In this document: one piece after another, positions 27,601 through 36,638 of the stretch
How the letters are laid out: each line of letters opens with the position of its first letter
Position numbering within the stretch: position 1 is the stretch's first letter
NCBI RefSeq assembly: GCF_000421265.1
Contig: NZ_ATWN01000001.1
Coordinates: 806,001 to 870,000 of the forward strand
Reading direction: 5' to 3'
Length of the DNA stretch: 64,000 nt
Source: Thalassospira lucentensis MCCC 1A00383 = DSM 14000
Lineage (GTDB): Bacteria > Pseudomonadota > Alphaproteobacteria > Rhodospirillales > Thalassospiraceae
The notes under the pieces: model-generated
What the model was told of the DNA's origin: nothing
The model's input: only the letters and a program-made list of their open reading frames with translations
Databases searched by the model: none
Translations under genes and position numbers: made by a program

Positions 27601-28155
27601 TCAGGCCATATCAAAGAAGTCGGGATCGAACTTTATCAGCAAATGATCGAAGAAGCTGTGGCCGAAGCCAAGGGCGAGATCGAGGCATCTGACGAGGCAA
27701 GCTTCATCCCACAGATCAATATCGGCATGCCGGTTCTGATCCCGGATCGCTATGTGCCCGATTTGGGCGTGCGTCTGGGGCTGTATCGGCGGATTTCTGA
27801 ATTGCGATCACGCGAAGAAGTCGATCAGTTTGCAGCAGAAATGATTGACCGGTTTGGCAAACTCCCCAAAGAGGTCGAGAATCTTCTGGATGTTGTGACC
27901 ATTAAACAATGGTGTCGCGTTGCCAATATTGAAAAGCTTGATGCCGGGCCAAAAGGGGCATTGATTACCCTGCGTAACAATGAATTCCCAAATCCGGGCG
28001 GATTGGTCGGCTTTATTCAGCAACAGGTCGGTGTTGCCCGATTGCGTCCCGACCATAAGATCGTCTATGCCGCGGGCTGGGATGGTCCGACAGATCGCTT
28101 GGAAGGTCTGAAACGCTTAATGAAACGACTTTCGGATATCGCAGAAAAAACATAA
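24658..28155 (+). CDS. mfd: Transcription-repair coupling factor Mfd
   Basis: 1165 residues. UvrB-like N-terminal modules (LPAWDCLPYDRVSPI), RNA-polymerase-interaction domain (LVVHLEHGIGRYLGL), translocase motifs (GDVGFGKTEVAMRA, DEEQHFGVKHKE, TATPIPRTLQLA, QLRGRIGRS) and a C-terminal TRCF domain are in order. Mfd removes stalled RNA polymerase at lesions and recruits UvrA. The first codon is TTG at 24658: no ATG or GTG lies between it and an in-frame stop at 24637, and the next in-frame Met would delete conserved N-terminal sequence. No ribosome site is visible, so it may depend on coupling to sdhE. Confidence 0.95.
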   Translation: MKKIKEILSSKGRKRVGGVPEGADALVLRELLDAKASNSTILHVVSDDKRMAQLAEALRFFAGEVEVLTLPAWDCLPYDRVSPISEVTARRVETLTILAEGDAPKAGHGRIVLTTAAAILQRVPRVDVMRAGKLAFKAGAEYDRAELTAYFERMGYNRSEQVMEPGDYAVRGDIVDIFAPGMNEPVRLDFFGDEIESIRRFDVESQRTIGKVKEIALMPVGEVFLDPESISRFRSNYRELFGAVSQTDPLYESISNGLKYGGMEHWLPLFHDGLDTIFAYLPGTVISLDYQYGEVLENRLEMIDDYYQARLNIKGGGLSGDNVYKPVPTERLYLDQAEFDRMLSDRVVLEFSPYYEAEDPERGIYDIGARAGRDFGDVRARADTNLYEALRDFITEQRGKENQIAIAAYSDGSRDRMVSLLREHGVGKVVTAECWEDITDDLTFEQVVVVILDMERGFRREGFWFVTEQDILGDRMSRPGGRRRKADNFLREASEISEGDLVVHLEHGIGRYLGLKTVTAGGAPHDCLELEYDGGDKLFVPVENIEVLSRYGSDEGLSILDKLGGVAWQARKAKLRERIRDMAAKLIKVAAERHLRKSAVLSAPEGSYDEFCAGFPFAETEDQARAIVDTLDDLAAGKPMDRLVCGDVGFGKTEVAMRAAFTAVMSGKQVAIVAPTTLLCRQHYLNFKERFDGLPVRVEQLSRLVTGKNAKLVKDNLESGHVDIVCGTHALLGNGVHFKDLGLLIVDEEQHFGVKHKERLKELKSDVHVLTLTATPIPRTLQLALTGVKELSIIATPPVDRLAVRTYITPYDPVVVREAILRERHRGGQVFYVCPRVNELSRVAKELEALVPEIKFDVAHGQMGARDLEQVMTDFTDRKFDLLLATNIIESGIDVPNANTMIIHRADMFGLAQLYQLRGRIGRSKQRAYAYLTLPNGKKLTATALKRLEVMQTLDSLGAGFNLASHDLDIRGAGNLLGEEQSGHIKEVGIELYQQMIEEAVAEAKGEIEASDEASFIPQINIGMPVLIPDRYVPDLGVRLGLYRRISELRSREEVDQFAAEMIDRFGKLPKEVENLLDVVTIKQWCRVANIEKLDAGPKGALITLRNNEFPNPGGLVGFIQQQVGVARLRPDHKIVYAAGWDGPTDRLEGLKRLMKRLSDIAEKT

Positions 28156-28156
28156 A

Positions 28157-28195
28157 GAAAAGGCGGGTAACAAATTGTTATCCCGCCTTTTTTCT
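28157..28195. terminator. Terminator between mfd and the convergent DsbA-like gene
   Basis: AAAGGCGGG...CCCGCCTTT with an inner TAACAA/TTGTTA pairing (one bulge), flanked by A-rich and T-rich tracts on the two sides, so it may serve both strands. Confidence 0.8.
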
Positions 28196-28209
28196 TTATC
28201 GATCCACCT

Positions 28210-28899
28210 TTATGATGCGGGTGTTTCTTCTTGTCGGGCAAGCCGCACCATGCGCTGAAGAATTTCAGGTTCCTGTGCGCCCGACAGTGCATGACGACCG
28301 TTAAAGACAAAGCACGGAACACCGGTCACACCCATCTGATGTGCAACCCGGTTTTCCTGTCCAACGAAATCACGGTCCATATCGCAGGCAAGGTAATCTA
28401 GGATTTCATTTCGGTCTTCGCCGTGTGTTACGGCAATTTCAGCCAGAATATCAAGGTCGCCGATATTTTGACCTTCAAGGAAATAGGCCACAAACAGGTC
28501 CTCGACCAAGGCATTGCCAACGGCAGGGCGTTCTGAGCACACCTTGAAAATCAGGCGATGTGAGTCTGTGGAATCTGGCGTGATTTTGATGTCGTCGAAC
28601 TTAAATTCAATACCAACAGCCGCCCCGGCCGTTTCGATGGCCTTGTAAACGCGTGTGGCACTTTCAGTCCCGCCAAACTTGGCCGACAGATAAAGTTTCC
28701 GGTCAATACCACCATTTGGCATGTCAGGATTAAGCAGGAAGGGCCGCCAGTTGATAATCAGGTTATCAAGCTGTTCACGCGACAATGCCTTTTCAAGGCG
28801 CTTTTTACCGATGTAGCACCATGGACAAATCGTATCGACGATTGCCTCAATACGGATCGGCATCAGTGATGTTTCGTTTTGTCCAGCATGCCAATTCAT
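28210..28899 (-). CDS. DsbA-family (FrnE-like) thiol oxidoreductase
   Basis: 229 residues with no signal peptide, so probably cytoplasmic. The thioredoxin-fold active site CPWC is at 25-28, followed by YIGKKRLEKAL; the cis-proline loop is TGVPCFVFNGRHALSGAQ near the C-terminus. This is the FrnE/2-hydroxychromene isomerase-like group. The ATG at 28899 lies 4 bp after the deoB stop (an internal ATG at 28863 is the alternative), so it is probably the last gene of a deoB operon; no functional link to nucleoside breakdown is obvious. Confidence 0.83.
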   Translation of the reverse strand: MNWHAGQNETSLMPIRIEAIVDTICPWCYIGKKRLEKALSREQLDNLIINWRPFLLNPDMPNGGIDRKLYLSAKFGGTESATRVYKAIETAGAAVGIEFKFDDIKITPDSTDSHRLIFKVCSERPAVGNALVEDLFVAYFLEGQNIGDLDILAEIAVTHGEDRNEILDYLACDMDRDFVGQENRVAHQMGVTGVPCFVFNGRHALSGAQEPEILQRMVRLARQEETPAS

Positions 28900-28903
28900 T
28901 GCG

Positions 28904-30127
28904 TTATCCGTTTAAAAAAGACGTGCCTGTTGCAAGCGGCGCAATGCCTAAATGATCGGCGACCGTTTGGCCAATATCCGCAAAGGTTTCGCGCATTCCA
29001 AACGGGCCGGGCGCAATCGCAGGGCCAAAGGCCAGTACCGGCACAAATTCACGCGTGTGATCATTCCCACGCCAAGTCGGGTCACAGCCATGATCGGCGG
29101 TTACAATCACCAGGTCACCCGGTTTCAGGGCGTTGCGCAATTCCGGAATACGGACATCGAACTCTTCAAGTGCATTGGCATAGCCCGGCACATCGCGACG
29201 ATGGCCGAATTCCATGTCAAAGTCGACAAGGTTGGTAAACACAATGCTGTTATCAGGCGCTTCGGCGATTTCTGTCATCATGGCGTCAAACAGGGCCATA
29301 TTGCCCGATGCCTTGACCTTTTTTGCAATCCCGCGATGGGCATAGATGTCGGCGATCTTGCCAACCGAAATGACCTTGCCGCCCGCATCGCTGAACAGAT
29401 CAAGCAAAGTGGGTTTGTGCGGCGGGATGGCCAAATCACGACGGTTTGCAGTACGTTTGAAATCCGCGGGGCTTTCGCCAACGAACGGGCGGGCAATCAC
29501 GCGGCCAATATTATACGGTTCGACCAGTTTGAATGCGATTTCGCAGATATCATAAAGCCGATCAAGACCGAAATGTTCTTCGTGTGCGGCAATTTGGAAC
29601 ACGCTGTCGGCCGATGTATAGCAAATCGGCATGCCGGTTTTGATATGTTCCTGACCAAGGTCGGCGATAATGTTTGTGCCAGATGCATGGCAATTACCAA
29701 GAATCCCGGGCAGCTTTGCCTGTTTGATAAAGGCATCGGTCAATTCCGCTGGAAACGTCGGAACCGTTTGCGGGAAATAGCCCCAATCGAAATCGACGGG
29801 CACACCGGCAATTTCCCAATGACCACTTGGGGTGTCTTTGCCGCGTGACAGTTCCTTGGCATGGCCAAACGCACCAAGGATCGCACCGCCATGATCCAAT
29901 CCCGGTGGAACGCGACCAGTGGCGTCCTTTGCGGCTTCGCCCAGACCAAGTGCGACCATGTTTGGAATATGCAATGGCCCGCTGCGTTGATCGTTATTAG
30001 CAAGGCCCTGAGCACAATGTTCTGCAATATGACCCAGAGTGTCAGAACCCTGATCACCGAATTTGGCCGCATCCGGTGCGCTGCCAATGCCAAAGCTGTC
30101 TGCCACGATGATGATGGCACGTGCCAT
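28904..30127 (-). CDS. deoB: Phosphopentomutase DeoB
   Basis: 407 residues, the normal length. The alkaline-phosphatase-type metal sites [21 protein letters not shown] near the N-terminus and [11 protein letters not shown] near residue 345 are present. The enzyme interconverts (deoxy)ribose 1- and 5-phosphates in nucleoside catabolism. It lies 60 bp downstream of deoC, which handles the deoxyribose-5-phosphate product. Confidence 0.94.
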   Translation of the reverse strand: MARAIIIVADSFGIGSAPDAAKFGDQGSDTLGHIAEHCAQGLANNDQRSGPLHIPNMVALGLGEAAKDATGRVPPGLDHGGAILGAFGHAKELSRGKDTPSGHWEIAGVPVDFDWGYFPQTVPTFPAELTDAFIKQAKLPGILGNCHASGTNIIADLGQEHIKTGMPICYTSADSVFQIAAHEEHFGLDRLYDICEIAFKLVEPYNIGRVIARPFVGESPADFKRTANRRDLAIPPHKPTLLDLFSDAGGKVISVGKIADIYAHRGIAKKVKASGNMALFDAMMTEIAEAPDNSIVFTNLVDFDMEFGHRRDVPGYANALEEFDVRIPELRNALKPGDLVIVTADHGCDPTWRGNDHTREFVPVLAFGPAIAPGPFGMRETFADIGQTVADHLGIAPLATGTSFLNG

Positions 30128-30187
30128 TAATGTCTTCCTTCAACCATGTTCTGCCGTCTTATGCTGTCTGGCAGATAGTAATTTTTT

Positions 30188-31021
30188 CTAGTAGTTACCA
30201 GTCGCCGCAGGTGCATTGTTCTGATCAATGCCGCAGGTTTCCAGCAGAGCGGTTAAAACGCCACTGGCCCCAAACCGGAAGGTTTGCGGTGTTGCCCAGC
30301 CGTCGCCCATGATCTCATCCGCAATTGCAAGATAAAGGGCGGCGTCACCAGTGGTCTTTACTCCGCCAGATGCCTTGAAACCAGCAACAGCAGCGTCTTC
30401 ATCGCGCGCATCACGGATGGCTGTCAGCATAGCAACAGCTGTTTCCGGCGTCGCACCAACTGGGACTTTCCCGGTTGAGGTTTTGACAAAATTCGCACCG
30501 TGTTTGATCGCAAGGCGTGCGGCGTCATAAATCTTTGACAGGTCATCAAATTCACCGGTTTCAAGGATGACTTTCATGGTGGTCATGGGGCCACAGGCCG
30601 TGCGTGTTGCGTTAAGAACATCAACCACACTTGCCAAGTCACCCGACAGAAACGCCTTATAGGGAAGAACCAGATCAACTTCATCGGCACCCTTGGCAAC
30701 GCAGTCGGCTGTTTCATCGCCAACACGCTGGGCATTGGTACCGCCCTCGGGGAAGTTAACAACTGTCGCGGTTTTAACCCCGCTTTGGCCCAGCGCCCGC
30801 CATGACGTTTCAACGAACGGTGCGAACACACAAACCGCAGCTGTATTGCCCGCAGGCGTTTGCGCGCGTTTGCACAGGGCCTCGATTACCTCGGGCGTAT
30901 CGTCATCGTTCAAGCTGGTCAGATCCAGAACGGAAATGGCGCGACGCGCGGTTTCGGCGTCAGAAACGGCCTTTTTCGCGGCCATTTTAATAACGTCGGG
31001 AACGGTTTTCGGGTCGAACAT
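30188..31021 (-). CDS. deoC: Deoxyribose-phosphate aldolase DeoC
   Basis: 277 residues from MFDPKTVPDV, chosen because AAGGA precedes it; the frame is open ten codons further. The Schiff-base lysine lies in FVKTSTGK and a second conserved Lys in GFKASGGVKT. It splits deoxyribose-5-phosphate into acetaldehyde and glyceraldehyde-3-phosphate. Length and motifs fit the longer DeoC group (E. coli type). Confidence 0.92.
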   Translation of the reverse strand: MFDPKTVPDVIKMAAKKAVSDAETARRAISVLDLTSLNDDDTPEVIEALCKRAQTPAGNTAAVCVFAPFVETSWRALGQSGVKTATVVNFPEGGTNAQRVGDETADCVAKGADEVDLVLPYKAFLSGDLASVVDVLNATRTACGPMTTMKVILETGEFDDLSKIYDAARLAIKHGANFVKTSTGKVPVGATPETAVAMLTAIRDARDEDAAVAGFKASGGVKTTGDAALYLAIADEIMGDGWATPQTFRFGASGVLTALLETCGIDQNNAPAATGNY

Positions 31022-31222
31022 CAGGTCATCCTTGCAACGCGTAGAACGCAAATTATTCTGGTGTGCATCACCATTTAACGATGATGACGAAAGACGGTTT
31101 CAATCACGGTCTGATCGAGACTGAATACCGGCGACAAAGGTATCCAACCTTGGCCAAGCAATCAATCAATCCGTCCCAAAACACAGTTTGAATCAGAACC
31201 TGCCAATGGCCTATCTGATGGA

Positions 31223-32362
31223 TTATTTTGACAGTAAAAGTTGCCCTTCGCGGCCCGGTAATGGTTCTGCGCCAGCGACAGAACACAAATACCCACCCGG
31301 AACGATCAGGCGAATGCCAATGCGCGAATAAAGAACGCCGTTGGTCCGGCTTGAAAAGTCGGTTCTCTGCCCGGTTTCACAGTCAAGAACATATCCAAGT
31401 TCCTGACCTGCTTCGACTTTTTCCCCGGCTTCAACATGAAACACCACCATACCGCCATGCGGCGCCATTACCCGGTCAACACCTGAAAGCGGGGTGGCAT
31501 CACATTTGGCATCAGGAAGGGCCCCCGGATCACCTTTGATCAGGCCGCGACGCTGCAGGAATTTAAACAGATTGTTCGCATCCTTAATCGCATAGTCATC
31601 ATACACATCGCGATCGCCGCGAAGCTCAATCGTTGTGGCAAGGGTCGCCATTGGAATGGGGAATTCATCGCGATAGACCCGGCGCAACTCGACCCAGGGA
31701 CGGCTGAATGTTTCGTCAAACGGATTGTCACCGCTGATCTCTGCAATCAGACTGCATTCCGAGCCAATCTGGGCTGAGAGGTCAGCCGCATCTGGCCAGT
31801 TGTGATCGCTGATGTAAAGATGCATCGGGGCTTCCCAGTCACAATGCAAATCCATCACATAGTCAGCATCAATCGCCAGTTCCGCAAGGGTCAGACGCAA
31901 ATCAACAAGATCGGTTAGCGGTGCGCTGTCTTTACGATGTTGGGCAATCAGGCGTCGTAATTCAGCTCGAATGATTGCAACATTCTGATCGGCATCCTGC
32001 GTCAGCTTGGATGCCACCGCCTCAATCAGGGCTGCGCTTAAATCAGGATAGTGGCGGTTAAAGTTCTGACCGCTGCGCATCTCAAACCGGCCAAGCGGTT
32101 TCATATCAACATACTGGGTGAAGCCGATTGGGTTGGCGAACGGAACAATAACGATTTCGCCGGTGATTTCAGCTTTGGCCTCGGCTTCTGTAAGCAAGGC
32201 TTCCAGGTGATGAAGGGTAATGACACCGGGAAGTTCATCGGCATGCAAGGCAGCCTGAAAATAGGCCTTCGGCCCGCTGCCTACTTTGCCATAGCGGCGC
32301 ACGGTCAGTGCTCTGGATGTCCCCATCTGCGGACGCACAAGGTTAATGCGGTCTTCTTGCAT
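31223..32362 (-). CDS. Succinylglutamate desuccinylase/aspartoacylase-family hydrolase
   Basis: 379 residues from MQEDRINLVRP (AGGA eight bases upstream). Zinc-ligand motifs of the AstE/AspA family are visible: HADELPG near residue 40 and DLHCDWE in the middle; NPIGFTQYV and RSGQNFNR are also typical. Members deacylate N-acyl amino acids or act on related amides. It follows an amino-acid importer on the same strand, which suggests that the imported solute is an N-acylated or otherwise amide-linked amino acid (inference). Confidence 0.8.
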   Translation of the reverse strand: MQEDRINLVRPQMGTSRALTVRRYGKVGSGPKAYFQAALHADELPGVITLHHLEALLTEAEAKAEITGEIVIVPFANPIGFTQYVDMKPLGRFEMRSGQNFNRHYPDLSAALIEAVASKLTQDADQNVAIIRAELRRLIAQHRKDSAPLTDLVDLRLTLAELAIDADYVMDLHCDWEAPMHLYISDHNWPDAADLSAQIGSECSLIAEISGDNPFDETFSRPWVELRRVYRDEFPIPMATLATTIELRGDRDVYDDYAIKDANNLFKFLQRRGLIKGDPGALPDAKCDATPLSGVDRVMAPHGGMVVFHVEAGEKVEAGQELGYVLDCETGQRTDFSSRTNGVLYSRIGIRLIVPGGYLCSVAGAEPLPGREGQLLLSK

Positions 32363-32465
32363 TTTCTGGTCCTGCGTTGGCAACGATATGACGTGATGAA
32401 GCTATACAATTTTTTGATATCAATACTGCGTTCTCGACACACATATTGACCAAAAAATATTCAAA

Positions 32466-33209
32466 TCAGACCCCCATGGGTTTGATTTTACCGGGCAGTT
32501 TATCCTTACGTTTTTCGCTTCGCCGTAAGTACCGCTCGATCATCTTAAAGCCAAGTGTCAGGACATACACAATGATCAGATAAATCAGACCAGCGGAAAT
32601 AAATGCCTCATAGGGCAGGGCGGTGCGGGCGACAATCTTGCGGGCGGCACCGGTTAATTCAATCAAGGTCACCGTCGATGCCAGCGATGTGGCTTTAAGG
32701 GTAAAAATGACGTCATTGGTATAGGCAGGCCAGATCATCTGCCACATACGCGGGAAAATAATGCGGCGGTAGGTGGTGAACGGAGTCATCCCGCATGCGC
32801 GTGCTGCTTCGATTTCACCGCCCGGAACGTTTTGAATGCCACCGCGCATGATTTCGGCGACGTAGGCTGCAGTATTAAGAACAAATGTCAGAAGACAGTA
32901 CCAATATGGGTCGCGCAGATATGTCCACGTCCAATGGTCCTGAATGCCATCAATGTTGGCAACCAGCTGGCCGACCCCATAATACATCATGAACAATTGC
33001 CCGATCAGGGGGGTGCCGCGGAACATATAGATGAAAGCAAAGGGAACGGCCTGTATCCAGACTTTCTTGGACACACGGGCCACCGCAAGTGGAATGGCCA
33101 GAACTGTGCCAAAGGCAACTGAAATTACCAGAAGTTGCGCTGTCAGCAAGAAACCCCGCCACAGCCAGACATCATATTTTGTCAGAACGTAGATAAAATC
33201 TTCAAACAT
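32466..33209 (-). CDS. Polar amino-acid ABC transporter permease (HisM/ArtM type)
   Basis: 247 residues, about five membrane segments, HisM-like EAA loop EIEAARACGMTPFTTYRRIIFPRMW. It starts directly after the HisQ-like gene, whose TGA is followed by TAA and then this ATG. With HisQ-like it forms the heterodimeric pore. Confidence 0.87.
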   Translation of the reverse strand: MFEDFIYVLTKYDVWLWRGFLLTAQLLVISVAFGTVLAIPLAVARVSKKVWIQAVPFAFIYMFRGTPLIGQLFMMYYGVGQLVANIDGIQDHWTWTYLRDPYWYCLLTFVLNTAAYVAEIMRGGIQNVPGGEIEAARACGMTPFTTYRRIIFPRMWQMIWPAYTNDVIFTLKATSLASTVTLIELTGAARKIVARTALPYEAFISAGLIYLIIVYVLTLGFKMIERYLRRSEKRKDKLPGKIKPMGV

Positions 33210-33212
33210 TTA

Positions 33213-33905
33213 TCAGGCCCTCGCGATCCCGCGGGCAGCCCGCTTTTCAAGTCGGTTGAAAACGAAAAGAGAAATCGTCGTAAAGGCCAGGAACATCAAC
33301 ATCGCAACAAGATAGAAGGTAAAGGGGGCTTTTTCGGTTCCGGCCCCGATGGCGGCCTTGCGCATGATTTCCTCAACACCGACCACAGAAATAAGGGCCG
33401 TATCCTTGATCAAAACCTGAAACAGATTATTCAAACCGGGCAGGGCAAACCGCCATAGTTGTGGAAGCTTGATACGCAGGAATATTTGGCGAGGCGTCAT
33501 GCCACATGCGGTTGCCGCTTCAATCTGACCGACCGGGATGGATTGCATGGCTGCGCGGAAGACTTCAGACGCAAACGCCCCCTGAACCAGGGCAAGGGCG
33601 GCGACACCTGACCAGAATGCTGGAATATCAACGCGGGTTTCTTCGCCCGACATCCATTCGGCCAAGTTCTGAATGGCAATGGTACCACCGAAATAAATCA
33701 ACAAAATAACAAGAAGCTCGGGAATTCCGCGAATAATTACCGTGTAACTTTCACCTATAATACGCAGCAGGCGGAACGACGACAATTTCGCCGATGCCCC
33801 CAGCAACCCGATAATGATCATAAAAGGCAAGACAGACAGGCAAAGCTGAATCGTGACAAATCCCCCTTCAAGCATTTGCCAGCCGCGGCCGTATAAATCA
33901 AACAT
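33213..33905 (-). CDS. Polar amino-acid ABC transporter permease (HisQ/ArtQ type)
   Basis: 230 residues with five membrane segments, EAA loop QIEAATACGMTPRQIFLRIKLPQLW and the GIPELLVILLIYFGG motif common in this subfamily. The gene follows the binding-protein gene by 110 bp with a hairpin in between. Confidence 0.87.
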   Translation of the reverse strand: MFDLYGRGWQMLEGGFVTIQLCLSVLPFMIIIGLLGASAKLSSFRLLRIIGESYTVIIRGIPELLVILLIYFGGTIAIQNLAEWMSGEETRVDIPAFWSGVAALALVQGAFASEVFRAAMQSIPVGQIEAATACGMTPRQIFLRIKLPQLWRFALPGLNNLFQVLIKDTALISVVGVEEIMRKAAIGAGTEKAPFTFYLVAMLMFLAFTTISLFVFNRLEKRAARGIARA

Positions 33906-33977
33906 GGTGTCTCCAGCAAACCTTGATGCCCATCGATATCATTCGTGTGCGATGATCTGAACCAACAGAAACGGAAA

Positions 33978-34001
33978 GGGGCGGCAACTATGTGCCGCCC
34001 C
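33978..34001 (-). terminator. Intercistronic hairpin after the amino-acid-binding protein gene
   Basis: GGGGCGGCA and TGCCGCCCC form a perfect 9-bp stem with a 6-nt loop, about 15 bp past the binding-protein stop on the minus strand, followed by TTTCCGTTTC. Position before the permease genes suggests attenuation or RNA 3'-end protection. Confidence 0.72.
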
Positions 34002-34015
34002 GAAATATCCGTTGA

Positions 34016-34813
34016 TCAACGCGAATGCAGGTTGACGGATGTGAAGTATTTTTTGTTGATTTCTTCATAGGTGCCGTCGGCAAGAATGTCCTCCAGCGCC
34101 TTGTTGAAGATTTCTTTCAAATCCTGGTCTTCCTTACGGATACCAATACCTTCGCCAGCACCAAACCACTCTTCCGGTGCAAATGCATCCGATACGAACG
34201 CATATCCGGCGGCGTCATCAGACTCGACCCATTTCAAAAGTACGCCGGAATCAGCCAGGGTCACGTCGATACGACCAGCAACCAGATCGAGCAACGCGTT
34301 GTCTTGGGTGTCATAAAGACGGATTTCAACGCCCGGGAAGTTGTCTTCGAGGAACGAAGAATGCGTGGTCGAACGCTGGACACCAACGACCATGCCATCG
34401 AGTGCATCTTCAACAACTTCGCCATCGGCATAGGCATTGACTTCCATGCCTTCCTTACCAACGAAAACGGCCGGGCTGGCACTATAATAGTTGGTGAAAT
34501 CGATCGAACGTTTCCGTTCTTCGGTGATCGACATCTGGGCGATAATGGCATCATACTTTTTAGCCAATAGGCCAGGAATCATGCCGTCCCAATCTTGGGT
34601 GACAATTTCGCAGGTTAAGCCAGCTGATTCACAAAGAGCATTTGCAATATCAACATCAAAACCGATTGCCTTGCCGTTGGCATCAATCTCGTTGAACGGG
34701 GGGTACGCACCCTCGGTCGCAATAACAACTTTTTCCCATGCAGCATTTGCCGCAGAAGCACTCATTGCCACGCCAAGCGCAGCAGCGGTTGCAACCTTGA
34801 TCCATTTTTTCAT
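34016..34813 (-). CDS. Polar amino-acid ABC transporter, periplasmic binding protein (HisJ/ArgT type)
   Basis: 265 residues: signal peptide MKKWIKVATAAALGVAMSAS to ANA, then ATEGAYPPFNEIDANGKAIGFDVDIANAL, the lysine/arginine/ornithine-binding family signature. A GGGAG ribosome site precedes the ATG. The closeness to HisJ/ArgT suggests a basic or amide-type amino acid as ligand; not certain. Confidence 0.87.
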   Translation of the reverse strand: MKKWIKVATAAALGVAMSASAANAAWEKVVIATEGAYPPFNEIDANGKAIGFDVDIANALCESAGLTCEIVTQDWDGMIPGLLAKKYDAIIAQMSITEERKRSIDFTNYYSASPAVFVGKEGMEVNAYADGEVVEDALDGMVVGVQRSTTHSSFLEDNFPGVEIRLYDTQDNALLDLVAGRIDVTLADSGVLLKWVESDDAAGYAFVSDAFAPEEWFGAGEGIGIRKEDQDLKEIFNKALEDILADGTYEEINKKYFTSVNLHSR

Positions 34814-34900
34814 TCATAGTCTCCCTTGTTGATTGGAACAGCACGCAATTCTTACGGCTATTCTTGGACGGCTGCATATCAATGCAGCTGTCACCCCAGA

Positions 34901-35674
34901 TCAGAAATCACGCTGAAGAAATTGTTTCATGCGGTCTGATTTTGGATTCTCGAAAACTTCTTTCGGGTCGCCGAACTCTTCGACGCATCCTTGATGCAGA
35001 TACATCACGTGGCTCGATACCCCTTTGGCAAATCCCATTTCGTGGGTCACCACAAGCATTGTGCGACCCTCTTCGGCAAGATCTGTCATGACACGTAAAA
35101 CTTCGCCAACCAGTTCCGGATCCAGTGCCGATGTCGGCTCATCAAACAGAAGAACTTCGGGCTCAATGGCAAGTGCGCGTGCAATTGCCGCGCGCTGTTG
35201 TTGCCCGCCAGAAACATGGCCCGGATAGTAATCGCGACGTTCGTACATGCCGACTTTATGCAACAGCGCATCCGCGCGTTCGATGGCTTCCTTTTTCGGA
35301 ATGCCCAGAACATGTACCGGCGCTTCGATCACGTTTTCCAGAATGGTCAAATGGCTCCAGAGGTTAAAGCTCTGAAACACCATCGCCAATTTGGTGCGAA
35401 TACGTTGGAGTTGTTTTTTGTCGGCTGCATCCTGACTGCCGTCCTTGAGGGTGCGCATGCGGATCAATTCCCCATGAACATGGACGTTCCCCGCGTTCGG
35501 GGTCTCAAGAAGGTTGATGCAGCGCAAAAATGTACTTTTGCCAGAGCCTGAAGAACCAATGATGGAAATTACATCGCCGGTGTTGGCTGTCAAATCAATG
35601 CCCTTGAGAACTTCGTGGTCCCCAAAACTTTTGAACATCCCTTCAACCTGCAAGGCGGGTATGTTTTTGCTCAT
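34901..35674 (-). CDS. Polar amino-acid ABC transporter ATPase (HisP type)
   Basis: 257 residues. Walker [10 protein letters not shown] at 40-48, Q-loop [13 protein letters not shown], signature VSGGQQQR, Walker [14 protein letters not shown] and H-loop [12 protein letters not shown]; the LWSHLT form is typical of HisP. It is the first gene of the operon ATPase, binding protein, two permeases, then the deacylase-like hydrolase. Confidence 0.9.
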   Translation of the reverse strand: MSKNIPALQVEGMFKSFGDHEVLKGIDLTANTGDVISIIGSSGSGKSTFLRCINLLETPNAGNVHVHGELIRMRTLKDGSQDAADKKQLQRIRTKLAMVFQSFNLWSHLTILENVIEAPVHVLGIPKKEAIERADALLHKVGMYERRDYYPGHVSGGQQQRAAIARALAIEPEVLLFDEPTSALDPELVGEVLRVMTDLAEEGRTMLVVTHEMGFAKGVSSHVMYLHQGCVEEFGDPKEVFENPKSDRMKQFLQRDF

Positions 35675-36088
35675 ATCGAGTTAAAAATTCCCCTGTTGAA
35701 AGTTCTGAAATTCGAATTCGTCTTTAACATCCGCAAACGGATGTCCCCCTACAATTCACGCAGTAGCGTTCCTTGTGGGTAAATAATTGCCTGTCGGTCG
35801 CAGGTATTTCCACAGGTTTTTGCAGTTTTATGAAGAAATCTACGACTTTGCCTGCTTTATAAGCACTTTGCGAAATCTTCCCGCAAAAATCGTGCATCAG
35901 TACGTGTTTTTACGCAATAAAAAACCACTTAAAAATATTGGATTATTTGACAGGGGGCTAAATATTACGGGTATTTTCCGTTCTCGAAACGTCCTTACCG
36001 TGCAATTCCTCTTCGTTATCTCAAACCCGGCACTATATAAAGGTGAGCAGAGCTTGATGAACTCTGACCTGTTATGACTTTAAACATA
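35675..36088. promoter_or_regulatory. A/T-rich upstream region of the amino-acid importer operon
   Basis: About 410 bp with no credible gene on either strand. It must contain the minus-strand promoter of the HisP-type operon. I do not see a clear -35/-10 pair or a palindromic operator. Confidence 0.25.
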
Positions 36089-36345
36089 TCACTGATTGCG
36101 ACGTACCGATTGCAAGAAGCGAAGAACTTCATCATGCAATAGATGGGGCTGCTCGCGCATTTCGTTTGATGACGGCAATAGGGAATTGGCTTCTTCACTG
36201 ACCGTCGTCGATGCATCCGATGCGGCGGCAACATTTTGCGAGACTTCCTGCGTTCCCGATGCCGCACGCGATACACTACTGGCGATTTCCTAGGGCGCGG
36301 CCCCTTGTTGTTCGACGGCGGCAACAATATTCAACCCTATCGCCC
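36089..36345 (-). pseudogene. Methyl-accepting chemotaxis protein, C-terminal remnant
   Basis: Minus-strand translation gives a chemoreceptor C-terminus: AAVEQQGAAP, then a stop, then EIASSVSRAASGTQEVSQNV, AAASDASTTVSEEANSLL and DEVLRFLQSVRRNQ before the natural stop at 36089-36091. The internal stop is a TAG at 36290-36292 exactly where family members have the Gln of ATQEIA, so it looks like a CAG to TAG change. Upstream similarity fades within about 15 codons; the sensor, HAMP and signalling hairpin are missing. It is a decayed fragment, probably silent. Confidence 0.8.
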
Positions 36346-36638
36346 AAACCTTTTGAAAATGCCAATTCTTCTTCAGGCTGGGTCGATTACTGGGCTTTGC
36401 AAGCCATTAATTGGCTGATTTGAAAGCTACATAAGAAAAAAATTAGGTATGTGTGTGCCCCAAGAAACACGAGACGTACGACCAAAGTATCAGGGGCGCA
36501 GAGATCGACATCACTTTTCAAATGAGGCGTTTTACCTATTGATAATATAGCGCATTGCCTTCAACCTTTGGTTTCCCCATATGAGGAAATGGCTTTGGGG
36601 GCAAAGTCTTAAAAATTACCGTCAATCGGAGGAAATAA
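36346..36638. other. Gene-free stretch upstream of the TRAP transporter
   Basis: About 290 bp without a supported gene. It must carry the promoter of the TAXI-TRAP operon; no convincing -35/-10 pair stands out. A GGAGG ribosome site lies at its end. Confidence 0.25.

Noticed and set aside
35787-36077. A 96-codon plus-strand frame in the A/T-rich gap
   Set aside because: No ribosome site, aromatic-rich random composition and no recognisable family; the gap more likely holds the minus-strand importer promoter.
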